Source of the DNA: Planctomycetia bacterium
GTDB lineage: Bacteria; Planctomycetota; UBA1135; GCA-002686595
Assembly (NCBI GenBank): GCA_005799545.1
Contig: SYGM01000167.1
Location: 1 to 64,000 of the forward strand
Reading direction: 5' to 3'
DNA: 64,000 nucleotides
In this document: positions 46,745 through 57,221 of the stretch, in pieces
Layout of the letters: each line of letters starts with the position of its first letter
Numbering within the stretch: position 1 is the stretch's first letter
The notes under the pieces: generated by a model
Told to the model about the DNA's origin: nothing
Database searches by the model: none
What the model saw: only the letters and a program-made list of their open reading frames with translations
Program-made: the position numbers and the translations under genes

Positions 46745-47953
46745 ATGAGCGTTCACCTCTTCACCACTCTCGATACCAAGGGTCAGGAGGCGCAGTTCCT
46801 GCGCAACGCGCTGCAGTCTCTCGGCGTGGCGGTGACGCTCGTCGACACCGGGTGCCTCGGTGAGCCTGCCGTGACCGCCGATGTTTCGCGTGAATCGGTG
46901 TTCGAGGCCGCCGGCACCACGTTGGCCGCGATGCGCGCGCGCAATGACCGCGGCGAAGCCGTCAGCGCCGCCGCACGCGGCGCAGAGGCGATCGCGTGCG
47001 CGGCGCATGCGCAGGGTCGGCTGCACGGCGTGCTGGGCCTGGGCGGCGGGGCCGGAACCACGATCGGCACGGCGGCGATGCGTTGCCTGCCGATCGGTGT
47101 GCCCAAGATGATGGTCAGCACGCTGGCCTCCGGGCAGGTCAACCACTTCGTCGGCAGCAGTGACATCCTGATGCTCAACAGCATCGTCGATATCAGCGGG
47201 ATCAACCGGATCTCGCGCGTCGTGCTGACGCGTGCGGCTCAGGCCATGGCCGGAATGGCGCTCGGTGCGACACCCGCCGTTTCAGCTAACGATAAACCGC
47301 TGGTCGCCGCCAGCATGTTCGGTGTCACGACACCGTGCGTGGAGGCGGCGCGCGCCGTGCTGGAGGCGGCCGGTTGCGAGGTGCTGGTGTTCCACGCCAC
47401 CGGGAGCGGCGGTCGCACGCTGGAGTCGCTTGCGGCCAGCGGGATGCTGGCCGGTGTGCTCGACATCACCACCACCGAGCTCGCCGATGAGCTCGTGGGC
47501 GGATTTCTCAGCGCCGGGCCGGAGCGGCTCACGGCGGCGGGCAAGCGCGGCATTCCGCAGGTTGTCAGCGCGGGCGCGCTCGATATGGTCAACTTCCACG
47601 GCATCGACACCGTGCCCGAAGCCTTCCGCGACCGCACGCTCTACCGACACAATGCAAATGTCACGCTGATGCGAACCACTGCGGCGGAATGCGCCGAACT
47701 GGGCCGCATCATCGGTCGCAAGCTTGCGGCGGCACAGGGACCGACCCGCTTCCTGTTCCCGACGAAGGGTGTTTCCGGCATCGACCGCGCAGGTCAGCCC
47801 TTCGATGATCCGGCCGCGCGCGCGGCCCTGCTGGCGGGTCTGAAGGAAACGCATGGCACCGTTCCGCTCGAGGTGCGTGAGGAGCACATCAATGACGTCG
47901 GTTTTGCACAAGCGGCGGCTCGCGAGCTGCTGCGGATGATGGGTCGCGGCTGA
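46745..47953 (+). CDS. UPF0261 / Tm-1-like ATP-binding domain protein
   Basis: VHLFTTLDTKGQEAQFLRNALQSLG..GLGGGAGTTIGTAAMRCLPIGVPKMMVSTLASG..YVGSSDI-like VGSSDILMLNSIVDISGINRIS. Confidence 0.9.
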   Translation: MSVHLFTTLDTKGQEAQFLRNALQSLGVAVTLVDTGCLGEPAVTADVSRESVFEAAGTTLAAMRARNDRGEAVSAAARGAEAIACAAHAQGRLHGVLGLGGGAGTTIGTAAMRCLPIGVPKMMVSTLASGQVNHFVGSSDILMLNSIVDISGINRISRVVLTRAAQAMAGMALGATPAVSANDKPLVAASMFGVTTPCVEAARAVLEAAGCEVLVFHATGSGGRTLESLAASGMLAGVLDITTTELADELVGGFLSAGPERLTAAGKRGIPQVVSAGALDMVNFHGIDTVPEAFRDRTLYRHNANVTLMRTTAAECAELGRIIGRKLAAAQGPTRFLFPTKGVSGIDRAGQPFDDPAARAALLAGLKETHGTVPLEVREEHINDVGFAQAAARELLRMMGRG

Positions 47954-47975
47954 GAGAGCCTAGTTGTTGAGCGCG

Positions 47976-50435
47976 TCAGCCGCGCGGGACGATGCGCGTG
48001 CCGAGCAGACGGTCCACGAGGGTGGCATGGGGCCAGGCGATGCTGCTGAGCAGGAAGGTCGCGTAGATTCCCAGCGCGGTCAGCGCCAGTACCATCGTGC
48101 CGCCATCCTCGAGCCCGGCCCAGATGCCCAGCAGGGTGATCGCAGGCAACACGAACAGCAGGGTTCGCAGTCCGCAGAGCAGCGCTCCGGCGCGCATTCC
48201 GCGCCGTGTGCGCAGCAGCATGCCGAACATGCGGAACAGCAGACCGCCGCGCGTCAGCATGGAAAGCGGGACGAACAGCAGAACGATTGACAACGCGCCT
48301 CCGAGAGCCGTGACGATGCGGTCACTGTTGGGATCCAGCAGCGGCTCTGCCTTGTCTGCCGTCATCACCATTGCCAGGACAAGAGCCAAGGTGATGAATC
48401 CGATGCCCATGGAGGTCAGCAAGGCCTGGAATCCACGCTGCCGGCGCGTCACAGAAAGCGGCCCCTGAGTCATCGGGGCGAGCGCTGCTGCCGCTGCGGC
48501 AACGTTGTCATAGCCGTGCTTCAAGCCAAGGATGCGCTGCAGCACTTCATCCCCTGAACCGGGCATATCGCGGGGCAGCACATGCTGTTCGCCGATCAAC
48601 AGGCGTGCAGCATGTCCGAGCAGTTGCACCGCACTCATGCGCCGTGCCTCGCCTTCCAGAATGGCAAACGACAGCAGCTTCAGGCGTCCGTGACGATCGA
48701 CCCAGAGCTGACCAAGCTGGTACTCCCCGGCCTCCTCACCGGAAAGTGCATCCGCGAGTTCCAGCAACAGCCGCAGGAGGACCTCCCAGGCGAGCTCCCC
48801 CTGAGCCGCGCGCCAGTTCACCAACGTGTCGCCGCCGGGTGCTTCGAGCACCTGACACTGCAGGCCCTCGGCCTCGAAGGCGCCCAGCCAGTGCAGGCGC
48901 GAGTGGTTGGCCTGAGTGTCGAACCGAATCGGCTGCTGCGCGCCCAGAATCCAGACCTTGCGTGTCAGCAGCGCATCCTCCGCGCTGTAGAGCTCGCCAT
49001 GGCTTGTGGTCGCGATGTGGGCTTCGAGCCTGTGCAGCCCAAGGATGCTCGTTTCGGCGTTCACAGGCCTCGACGTGCGCTCCACATCGTTCAGCTGCTT
49101 GGTGAAGCGGGGGAAAGGCAGGGTTGTCTGCGTCGTGCGCGTTCGGCTGGCCCACTCATGCAGGTACATCCATCCGTTGTTGCGTCGACCTGGGATGATC
49201 AGCAGCATCTGCAGGGGGATCACTACGATGCCCGTGATCTGGTCATCGTAATTCCAGAACAGATAGGGCAGGGCGCTGGGAACCATGAAGATGGCGGTGC
49301 GCAGCATCGTTCGATTCCAGACCGGGACGCCGTTCTCGGTATCGTGAACGCGCAGGCCAAGAACCCACTTGCCGAGACTCATCCCCAGCCACCCCTCCAG
49401 AATGGAGAAGTACAAGAACATCGTCGGGAAGCCCGCAATCAGGCTGTAAAGCTGCAATTCCTCCTTCGTCGTCCCTGTACTGGCGACAAGGACGGCAACC
49501 AGCGCTCCGATGACGAGCGTGTTGAAAAGCGCGAGCACGGCCGTGTCGACAAGGTAGGCGGCGAGCCTGCGTGCCGGGTGTGCCGGCAGGGCGAACTGAG
49601 CGAAGGGATGCAGTGCTTCGTGCAGTTCCTGCAGGGTCTGATGCCGCTTGGCGGGGTCCTTCTCCATCGCGCGGGCGATGATCTTCGCCAAGGGGCCCGG
49701 AACCTCCTTGCGTAGGCTGCGGATGTCATCCGCTGGTTCGGAAAGGATGCGCGCGAAAACTTCCTGCACATTGCTGCCCTGCCAGCCCGGTCGACCGGTC
49801 AGAAGCGCATAGAGGGTCGCAGCTGCGGAGTACAGATCGCTGCGTTCATCGACTGCGCGGCCGCGGATCTGCTCCGGTGAGGCATACAGTGGCGAGCCGA
49901 TGAATTGCCCCGGATCGGTGAGATGCACCTGGGTTTCGATCGAGCGCGAAAGCCCGAAGTCACCGACCTTGATCCTGCCGTCGGCGCCAAGGAAGCAGTT
50001 CGACGGCTTCACATCGCGGTGCAGCACATTGGCACGGTGCGCAGCCTCGAGGCCCTCCAGAAGTTCGATCGTCCAGCGTACCGCCTGTGCGACGGGGATC
50101 CTCTCGCCGCCCTGGATGACGTGCTCGAGCGTCTGACCTTCAACCAGCTCCATGGCGATGGCCGGTGATTGCTCCACCGAATGCGCCCCATAGACGAAGA
50201 CACAGCGCGGATCCGAGATCGACGCCGCCAGAATTGCCTCGCGGTGGAAGCGGTCGAAAGCCGTCTCCTTGTCCTGCATCGAATAGGGCAGGACCTTGAG
50301 AGCGACGACTCTGTTGGTCGAGAGTTCGCGGGCGCGATAGACGATGCCCATGCCGCCGCGACCAAGCTCCTCGATCAGCTCGAATCCGTCCGCGACACGC
50401 GGAAGCTCTCTGGGAACTATGCGGCTGGATTCCAC
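47976..50435 (-). CDS. Ser/Thr protein kinase with RDD domain, second kinase-like (pseudokinase) region and C-terminal RDD-like membrane region; GTG start
   Basis: LGRGGMGIVYRARE; LHRDVKPSN; KVGDFGLSRS; GMSLGKWVLGLRV; LWVDRHGRLKLLSFAI; C-terminal LVDRLLGTRIVPRG. Confidence 0.85.
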   Translation of the reverse strand: MESSRIVPRELPRVADGFELIEELGRGGMGIVYRARELSTNRVVALKVLPYSMQDKETAFDRFHREAILAASISDPRCVFVYGAHSVEQSPAIAMELVEGQTLEHVIQGGERIPVAQAVRWTIELLEGLEAAHRANVLHRDVKPSNCFLGADGRIKVGDFGLSRSIETQVHLTDPGQFIGSPLYASPEQIRGRAVDERSDLYSAAATLYALLTGRPGWQGSNVQEVFARILSEPADDIRSLRKEVPGPLAKIIARAMEKDPAKRHQTLQELHEALHPFAQFALPAHPARRLAAYLVDTAVLALFNTLVIGALVAVLVASTGTTKEELQLYSLIAGFPTMFLYFSILEGWLGMSLGKWVLGLRVHDTENGVPVWNRTMLRTAIFMVPSALPYLFWNYDDQITGIVVIPLQMLLIIPGRRNNGWMYLHEWASRTRTTQTTLPFPRFTKQLNDVERTSRPVNAETSILGLHRLEAHIATTSHGELYSAEDALLTRKVWILGAQQPIRFDTQANHSRLHWLGAFEAEGLQCQVLEAPGGDTLVNWRAAQGELAWEVLLRLLLELADALSGEEAGEYQLGQLWVDRHGRLKLLSFAILEGEARRMSAVQLLGHAARLLIGEQHVLPRDMPGSGDEVLQRILGLKHGYDNVAAAAAALAPMTQGPLSVTRRQRGFQALLTSMGIGFITLALVLAMVMTADKAEPLLDPNSDRIVTALGGALSIVLLFVPLSMLTRGGLLFRMFGMLLRTRRGMRAGALLCGLRTLLFVLPAITLLGIWAGLEDGGTMVLALTALGIYATFLLSSIAWPHATLVDRLLGTRIVPRG

Positions 50436-50444
50436 GGCCTGCGC

Positions 50445-50450
50445 AGTCTA
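50445..50450 (-). promoter_or_regulatory. Predicted -10 TAGACT, 9 nt before kinase GTG
   Basis: TAGACT-gcgcaggcc-GTG on minus strand. Confidence 0.45.
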
Positions 50451-50487
50451 GCGCGGACGGGCGATGGTTGCACCGTCACGCTTGCGA

Positions 50488-50493
50488 TATCAT
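50488..50493 (+). promoter_or_regulatory. Predicted -10 TATCAT, 9 nt before SPFH-gene ATG
   Basis: TATCAT-ggcctgacg-ATG. Confidence 0.45.
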
Positions 50494-50502
50494 GGCCTGA
50501 CG

Positions 50503-51408
50503 ATGAACAACCAGAATGCCTCGCGTGAGATTCCGTTCAAGGCTCTGTCCGGCTATCTGATGCTGCTGCCTTGGTTTCTCTCGCTGGGCCTCGCGGTGCT
50601 GCTGTTCGCCGCCGCCTCCGGTCACGGCGTCAGCAAGGATGAACAACTCGCCGCAGTGTTGACGGGTTTCGTGCTGCTGGTGTGCTTCGTGCTGCTCTCG
50701 ATCGGTTTCTTCATCGTCGAGCCCAACATGGGGCGCGCGCTGATCCTGTTCGGCCGCTATCGCGGAACGGTGCGCAGCTCCGGCTTCTGGTGGACCAACC
50801 CCTTCACCGTCAAACGCCGGATCTCGCTGCGCGCGCACAACCTCAACGGCAAGACGCTGAAGGTCAACGATCTGCTCGGCAACCCGATCGAAATTGCCGC
50901 CGTCGTGGTGTGGCAGATCCGCGATACGGCGCAGGCATTGTTCGATGTGGAGCAGTTCGAGCACTTCGTCGAGGTGCAGGGTGAGGCTGCGGTTCGCTGC
51001 GTGGCCGCAAAGCATCCTTACGATGACGGTCAGGCCTCTGAGGTCAGCACGACACTCCGGGGCAGTGCCGATGCCGTGGCAGAGGAACTGGCGGTGGAGC
51101 TGCGCCAGCGTCTCGCCATCGCCGGCATCGAAGTGCAGGAAGCGCGGCTGTCGCACCTTGCCTATGCTCCGGAGATCGCAGCGGCGATGCTGCAGCGACA
51201 GCAGGCGGGAGCGATCATCGCTGCGCGCGCCAAGATCGTCGAAGGCGCGGTGTCGATGGTTGAAATGGCGCTGGCGGATCTCTCGAAGAAGAACATCGTG
51301 CACCTAGACGATGAGCGCAAGGCCGCCCTGGTCGGCAATCTGCTGGTGGTGCTGTGCGGACAGCAGGCTCCCTCGCCGGTGGTGAACGCCGGCAGCCCCC
51401 ACAGCTGA
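50503..51408 (+). CDS. SPFH/Band 7 domain membrane protein
   Basis: Two TM segments; [57 protein letters not shown]. Confidence 0.88.
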   Translation: MNNQNASREIPFKALSGYLMLLPWFLSLGLAVLLFAAASGHGVSKDEQLAAVLTGFVLLVCFVLLSIGFFIVEPNMGRALILFGRYRGTVRSSGFWWTNPFTVKRRISLRAHNLNGKTLKVNDLLGNPIEIAAVVVWQIRDTAQALFDVEQFEHFVEVQGEAAVRCVAAKHPYDDGQASEVSTTLRGSADAVAEELAVELRQRLAIAGIEVQEARLSHLAYAPEIAAAMLQRQQAGAIIAARAKIVEGAVSMVEMALADLSKKNIVHLDDERKAALVGNLLVVLCGQQAPSPVVNAGSPHS

Positions 51409-51453
51409 ACGCAGCCCGACATGGGGGGCGGGGAAGAAGCGCGAAGGTCGCGC

Positions 51454-52251
51454 TTACCAGTAGCGCTCGAGGCGGATCCCGCCCAGACCGCCGCCTTCCT
51501 TGCCCGCTGCGCTGTCGACGCGGAAACCGCGCGCTTCGAGCAGCGCGCGCACCTCGACGATCATGTCGGGGTTTCCGCACAGCAGGGCGTGCGTCCGCGA
51601 CGGATCGAGTTCGATTCCGAACTTGCGGCACAGGGCTTCATCCGCGAGCACGCTCTGTACGCGGCCGCGCAGTCCGGGCCACTCCTCGCGCGAGACCACC
51701 GGGATGTACGTGGTGGCGAATTCCAGCTTGCGGCGATGCTCCAGTTCGTCGCGGTAGCACAGGTCCGCGCATTCGCGCACGCCGTGCAGGATCACGAAGC
51801 GCCGCGCGCTGCCCGTGCGGCGTGCTTCCCGAAGCATCGAAACAAAGGGCGCCAGACCCGTGCCCGTGGAGATGCACAGCAGCGTCTTGTCCGCCGGGAT
51901 GCCTTCCAGCGTGAAATGGCCCATCGGCTTCTCGTCGATCCACAGCTTGCCGCCGACGGCCAGCTTCCACAGCTCCGGCGTCAGCTTGCCGCCCTGCACC
52001 AGCGCCACGCACAGCTCGTACTCGCCCGCTGCTCCGGGGTCGGAGGCGATCGAGTAGGAGCGCTTGAGGACGCGCACGCGCGGCGGACTGGTTCCATCGC
52101 GTGAGGGCAGCTCCATCGGCAGTCCGATCTGCACGAACTGTCCCGGCACGAAGGGTGCCGGCGGCTGGGCATCGGGCCGGATGCGCAGCAGCGCAACGCG
52201 CGGAGACAGGTCGATGCGGTGGACGAGGGTCGCGTTCACGTCGACCATCAT
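51454..52251 (-). CDS. Ferredoxin--NADP reductase family protein
   Basis: [63 protein letters not shown]; start between 52248 and 52278 uncertain. Confidence 0.88.
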   Translation of the reverse strand: MMVDVNATLVHRIDLSPRVALLRIRPDAQPPAPFVPGQFVQIGLPMELPSRDGTSPPRVRVLKRSYSIASDPGAAGEYELCVALVQGGKLTPELWKLAVGGKLWIDEKPMGHFTLEGIPADKTLLCISTGTGLAPFVSMLREARRTGSARRFVILHGVRECADLCYRDELEHRRKLEFATTYIPVVSREEWPGLRGRVQSVLADEALCRKFGIELDPSRTHALLCGNPDMIVEVRALLEARGFRVDSAAGKEGGGLGGIRLERYW

Positions 52252-52285
52252 GGTCGAGCGTGGCATCGTGTACAACAATCAGGAC

Positions 52286-54862
52286 ATGGGCCTGACTCCG
52301 CTGCCGATCGATGGCGTCCTGCCGCAGCTGCTCGCGCAGCTGCGGCAGCGTGAGGCCGTCGTCCTGCGTGCGCCGACGGGCGCCGGCAAGACCACGCGGG
52401 TTCCGCCGGCGATCCTGAGGGCGGGCCTGGCGGGAGACAAGCAGATCGTGATGCTCGAGCCCCGGCGCATCGCCGCACGCGCGGCCGCGCGGCGCATGGC
52501 GGAGGAAATGGGCGTCGAGCTGGGCGCCGAGGTCGGTTATCAAGTGCGATTCGAGCGTAAGGCCTCGCGCCGGACGCGCATTCTCGTGGTGACCGAGGGA
52601 CTTCTGGTGCGGATGCTCCAGGACGACCCTTTTCTCGAGGATGTGGGCGTGGTCGTGTTTGATGAGTTCCACGAGCGCAGCCTGCATACCGACCTCGCTC
52701 TCGCCCTGACGCGTCGTGTGCAGGCCGATGCGCGCCCAGATCTCAAGCTGGTGGTGATGTCCGCCACGCTGGCAACGGAAGAGCTCTCGGCCTGGCTCGG
52801 GAACGCCCCGATCGTGGTGAGCGAGGGGCGGCTGTTCCCCGTCGACATCCAGTACAGCGAGACCGACAGCGAAGTGCCGCTGCCCGTGCAGGCGGCCGCC
52901 GGCGCGATGCGCGCGCTGCAGGCGACGCGCGGCGATGTGCTGGTTTTCCTGCCGGGCGTCGGCGAGATCATCCGCACTCATGAGGAGCTGGCTGCGCGCG
53001 CCGAGCGTGCCGGCGCGCAGATTCACGAGCTCTACGGCGATCTGGCACCTGCCGAACAGGACGCCGTGCTGCGACCGGGCCCGCGCCGCAAGATCGTGCT
53101 TTCGACGAACGTTGCGGAGACTTCGGTGACGATCGAGGGCGTGTCGGCCGTGGTTGACACGGGCCTTGCTCGCGTGCTGCGCTTCGATGTCGGCGTGGGG
53201 CTAGATCGTCTGGAGCTGGAGCGGATCTCACGCGCCTCCGCCGATCAGCGCGCCGGTCGCGCCGGCCGGACGCAGGCGGGTGTCTGCCTGCGGCTGTGGA
53301 CCGAGCGCGCACAGCGCTCGCTTTCCGAGCAGGATGACCCGGAGCTGATGCGCGTCGATCTGTGCGCCAGCGTGCTGCAGCTGCTTTCGTTCGGCGAGCA
53401 CGCCGTCTTCGGCTTTCCGTGGTTTCAGGCTCCGCAGCGCTCCAGTCTGGAGCGCGCGCTCCTGCTGCTGACCGGCATCGGCGCCGCGGAGTGGAAGCCG
53501 GGTGAGGAAACGGCCACGCTGACTGCGCTGGGTCGGGAACTGGCCCGCTTTCCGCTGCATCCGCGTCTAGCGCGCCTGCTGCACGAAGGTCAGCGAGGCG
53601 GCGTGCTGCGGGAAGCTGCGCTGGTCGGTGCTCTGCTGTCGGAACGCGACCCCTTCGCGCGTGGTCCGCGCGGTCCGCGCGGATTGCGCCATGCGCAGCA
53701 TCATTCCGACTGCGATGTATGGGACCGCGTGCTGGCGCTGGAGGCCTGGGAGGCGCACGGTCGCTCAGGCAGCGAGCTGGGTGAGCTCAACAAGGGGGCG
53801 GCGAACTTCGTACTGCGCGCGCGCGATGGGCTCGTGCGCGATTGCATGCGCATCTTCGGTGAGGAAGACACCCAAGCCGCCTCGGACAGCGAAGCCGAGC
53901 ACGCGCTGCGCATGGCCCTGCTGGCGGCCTATCCCGATCGCGTCGTCGCGCGTCGTTCGGGCGATCGCGAGCGCGGGGTCATGGTCGGTGGTCGCGGCGT
54001 GCGTCTGTCTCCGACGAGCGCGGTGCAGGATGGCGATCTGTACCTCGCGGTGGAGCTCGACGCAGGCCGGGCCGGCGAGCGCGCGGAGGCCGAAGTGCGC
54101 CTGGCGACGCGACTGGATCCCGCCTGGCTGGATCCCGCGCTGATGCACACGCGCGTCGAATCCGGCTTCGATCCGCGCACGGAGCGCGTCGGCGCGTGGA
54201 AGCGACGCTACTTCCTGGATCTGCTGCTGGAGGAGTCGCAGGCTGCGCTGACGGGCGAACTGGCGGCGAGTGCGCTTGCAGCGGCGGCGCGCCAGGATCC
54301 TGCGCGTGCGCTGCCGCTGACGGAATCCGATGTCGAGCAACTGATCGCGCGACTGCGCTGTCTGCGGGCATGGATCCCCCAGCTTGCCGTGCCGGAGATC
54401 ACGGACTCGTGGATCCTGGAGGATCTGGAGAGCTACGCGGTCGGCAAGCGCTCGTTCGAGGATCTCAAGCGCGGCGATTTTGCGGGATATCTGCGCGGGC
54501 GTCTGGATTGGAAACTGCAACAGGCGCTCGATCGGGAGGCGCCCGCGCGGATCAGCGTGCCGACCGGCAGCGCGATCGCGCTGCAGTACGAGGCAGGCAA
54601 GGCACCCGTTCTGGCGGTGCGGATTCAGGAGGTCTTCGGTCTGGCTGAGACGCCACGCATCGCGGGCGGACGCGTGAAGGTCCTGATGCACCTGCTCGCG
54701 CCCAACTACCGGCCGCAGCAGGTGACGGACGATCTGGCGAGCTTCTGGAAGTCGGCGTACTTCGAGGTGCGCAAGGATCTGCGCGCGCGCTATCCCAAGC
54801 ACTCCTGGCCCGAAGATCCGTGGAACGCACCGCCGGTGCGCAAGGGACGCAGCTCGAAGTAG
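52286..54862 (+). CDS. hrpB: ATP-dependent helicase HrpB
   Basis: VVLRAPTGAGKTTRVPPAIL..MLEPRRIAARAAARRMAEE..VFDEFHERSLHTDLAL..SATLATEELSAWLG; C-terminal HrpB region. Confidence 0.92.
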   Translation: MGLTPLPIDGVLPQLLAQLRQREAVVLRAPTGAGKTTRVPPAILRAGLAGDKQIVMLEPRRIAARAAARRMAEEMGVELGAEVGYQVRFERKASRRTRILVVTEGLLVRMLQDDPFLEDVGVVVFDEFHERSLHTDLALALTRRVQADARPDLKLVVMSATLATEELSAWLGNAPIVVSEGRLFPVDIQYSETDSEVPLPVQAAAGAMRALQATRGDVLVFLPGVGEIIRTHEELAARAERAGAQIHELYGDLAPAEQDAVLRPGPRRKIVLSTNVAETSVTIEGVSAVVDTGLARVLRFDVGVGLDRLELERISRASADQRAGRAGRTQAGVCLRLWTERAQRSLSEQDDPELMRVDLCASVLQLLSFGEHAVFGFPWFQAPQRSSLERALLLLTGIGAAEWKPGEETATLTALGRELARFPLHPRLARLLHEGQRGGVLREAALVGALLSERDPFARGPRGPRGLRHAQHHSDCDVWDRVLALEAWEAHGRSGSELGELNKGAANFVLRARDGLVRDCMRIFGEEDTQAASDSEAEHALRMALLAAYPDRVVARRSGDRERGVMVGGRGVRLSPTSAVQDGDLYLAVELDAGRAGERAEAEVRLATRLDPAWLDPALMHTRVESGFDPRTERVGAWKRRYFLDLLLEESQAALTGELAASALAAAARQDPARALPLTESDVEQLIARLRCLRAWIPQLAVPEITDSWILEDLESYAVGKRSFEDLKRGDFAGYLRGRLDWKLQQALDREAPARISVPTGSAIALQYEAGKAPVLAVRIQEVFGLAETPRIAGGRVKVLMHLLAPNYRPQQVTDDLASFWKSAYFEVRKDLRARYPKHSWPEDPWNAPPVRKGRSSK

Positions 54863-54871
54863 GCGCGCCGC

Positions 54872-55546
54872 TCAGCCCATGCAGCGGTTGAACCAGCCGC
54901 CGATGTCGGCGAGCTCCTCTTCGCAGACGCTGTGCTGCATGGGATAGGTGTGCCATTCGACTTCACAGCCCAGCTGCGTCAACCGCTCGCGCAGATTCTG
55001 TCCGCGGCTGATCGGCACCATCGGATCCATCAGGCCGTGGGCCACGAAGCAGCGGATGCCGCGGTTCGCCGACTGCAGTTGAGCCTCCAGCGTGTCGCCG
55101 CAGACCAGATAGGTCGAGAGTGCGAGCACGCCGGCCAGCGGCTGCTCATGACGCAGGGCGACATGCACCGCCATGGCACCGCCCTGCGAGAAGCCCGCCA
55201 GGAAGATGCGCTGGGAAGGAATGCCGCGGCCGATCTCGCGCGCGATCAGTGCCCGGATGCGCAGCGCGGAAGCGGCGATGCCCTGTTCGTCATGCCGCGT
55301 ACGCAGGTCACCGTCGCGGATGTCATACCAGGCGGGCATCACGAAGCCGTTGTTAATGCTGACAGGCATGCGCGGGGCGTGCGGAAACACGAAGCGCACG
55401 GCATGGCGCTGCTCGATGCCCAGATGCGGGGGAACGGGCGCGAAGTCATGGCCGTCCGCGCCCAAGCCATGCATCCAGATGACCGACCATTGAGCGGCCT
55501 TCTCAGGTTCCAGTTCGACGCAGGGCAGCAGGGTGGCGGAGCTCAT
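54872..55546 (-). CDS. Carboxylesterase/phospholipase-like alpha/beta hydrolase
   Basis: WSVIWMHGLGADGHDFAPV..IFLAGFSQGGAMAVHVALR..VAHGLMDPMVPI. Confidence 0.9.
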   Translation of the reverse strand: MSSATLLPCVELEPEKAAQWSVIWMHGLGADGHDFAPVPPHLGIEQRHAVRFVFPHAPRMPVSINNGFVMPAWYDIRDGDLRTRHDEQGIAASALRIRALIAREIGRGIPSQRIFLAGFSQGGAMAVHVALRHEQPLAGVLALSTYLVCGDTLEAQLQSANRGIRCFVAHGLMDPMVPISRGQNLRERLTQLGCEVEWHTYPMQHSVCEEELADIGGWFNRCMG

Positions 55547-55631
55547 GGAGCGCGAAGTGTGGCGCGCGGGAAGCCCTCTGTCCATGCAGCGGAGTCGGGA
55601 GAAGCGTTCGTGACAGTCTCACGGCCGCGGT

Positions 55632-55637
55632 TAGAAT
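55632..55637 (+). promoter_or_regulatory. Predicted -10 TAGAAT, 10 nt before the 55648 ATG
   Basis: TAGAAT-gagccgcttc-ATG; overlaps alternative ATG 55636. Confidence 0.45.
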
Positions 55638-55647
55638 GAGCCGCTTC

Positions 55648-57195
55648 ATGAACGGACCCGGAGACCAGCCGCAGGGGGACCTCCCGCCGCGCCGCAGCAT
55701 CGGCTCGGACCTGCTGGGGGAATTTCCGATCCGCCTGCCGGAGCGCACCTTCGCGGTGTCCTGGATCCTCGGGATCAATCTGGCGGTGATGGCAGCGCTG
55801 GCTCTGCGCGGGGTGTCACTGCTCGATCCTTCGCTCGAAGATGTGCTGCGCAACGGCGGCAACCACGGGCCTTACGTGGCTCAGGGCGAGTGGTGGAGGC
55901 TGCTCACGAGCGCGTTCGTGCATGTCGGCCTGTTTCACCTCGCCTTCAACCTGTTCGCCATGCACTCGCTGAGAGTCGTGGAAGGCATCTACGGCAGCGG
56001 GGCTTTCCTGCTGATCTATTTGTGCTCCGCGATCGGAGCGTCGATCCTGAGCATCCTGTGGAGGCCCGATGCGGTTTCGGCGGGCGCCTCGGGAGCCGTA
56101 TTCGGCATGGCGGGCGCGCTGATCGCTTTCTTCCAGGCACACAAGGACACGATCCCCGAGTCGCTGTTCCGCCCGGTGATGCGAAACATGCTGTTCCTGC
56201 TGGGGCTCAACGTGCTGTTCGGCCTGCTGGTTCCAGGCATCGACAATGCCGCGCACTTCGGCGGACTGGCCTGCGGGTATGTCGCCGCGCGACTCTGCGA
56301 CCGGGATCCGGAAGACAGCCCGCAGCTCACGCCCCGCCGCGCACAGCGCATTCTGCCGCTGATCGGAGCGCTGTTTGTCGCCGCGGCGCTGATCCCCTGG
56401 CGCGCCAGCGGGGCGGAGGATATTCAGCATGCGCTGGCGCAGGATGCCGCGCTGCGTTCGCTGCGGCGCGGACAGTGGGATGAGTGCATTCAGAGCGCGA
56501 CGCAGTCCCTTGAGAAGGACGGATCCAACGCGCTCCTCTTCGCGATCCGCGCCGAAGCGCATGTGCAGAAGCGCGAGTTCCAGGCCGCGCTCGCGGACCT
56601 CGACCGCGCACTGGCCATCGACAGTCAACTGTCGGACGCGCGCAAGGCGAGGATGTTCCTGCGCTGGCGCATGAATCGCACGCCGGAAGCCCTCGCCGAT
56701 GCACAGGCGCTGGTGGAGCAGGGCGATCGCGACGGCAACTCACGCCAGGTGCGCGGCGAGCTGCTGCTGGCCCTCGGCGAGCATGCAAAGGCTGAAGAGG
56801 CCTTCCGCGAGCTCGCTCGCGGCGTTCAGGAGGAGCGCTCGCAGGCCGAGCTGTTCCTGTGGATCGCTTGCGGGCTGCAGGGCCGTCGTGCACCGGCGAC
56901 CGAGCGCATTCGCGAATGGGTGCAGGGCCCGCGCTCGATCCAGGGCTCACCGCTCGAGGGCATGCTTGCGGCGCTCTACGCCGGCGAGGTCCCCGAATCC
57001 GAGTTGCTCGATGCCTTTGATCGCCGGGACACGGAGCGGGTCGAGCTGACGCGCCTGTTCTGGTTCCTCGGCGCGCGCCGCTGGGTGCTGGGCGACCGCG
57101 AGGGTGCCCGCCAGTACTTCGCGCGTGTCATCGAGCGCGGGACGAGCGAGGAAAGCACGTATCTCCTCGCGCGCGACGGATTGACCAAGCTCTGA
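55648..57195 (+). CDS. Rhomboid-family intramembrane serine protease with C-terminal TPR region
   Basis: FHLAFNLFAMHSL..GASGAVFGMAGAL..AHFGGLACGYVAA; TPR-like C-terminus; track start 55636. Confidence 0.88.
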   Translation: MNGPGDQPQGDLPPRRSIGSDLLGEFPIRLPERTFAVSWILGINLAVMAALALRGVSLLDPSLEDVLRNGGNHGPYVAQGEWWRLLTSAFVHVGLFHLAFNLFAMHSLRVVEGIYGSGAFLLIYLCSAIGASILSILWRPDAVSAGASGAVFGMAGALIAFFQAHKDTIPESLFRPVMRNMLFLLGLNVLFGLLVPGIDNAAHFGGLACGYVAARLCDRDPEDSPQLTPRRAQRILPLIGALFVAAALIPWRASGAEDIQHALAQDAALRSLRRGQWDECIQSATQSLEKDGSNALLFAIRAEAHVQKREFQAALADLDRALAIDSQLSDARKARMFLRWRMNRTPEALADAQALVEQGDRDGNSRQVRGELLLALGEHAKAEEAFRELARGVQEERSQAELFLWIACGLQGRRAPATERIREWVQGPRSIQGSPLEGMLAALYAGEVPESELLDAFDRRDTERVELTRLFWFLGARRWVLGDREGARQYFARVIERGTSEESTYLLARDGLTKL

Positions 57196-57221
57196 CTTCC
57201 CACTACTGTCTCGCCCCGCAC

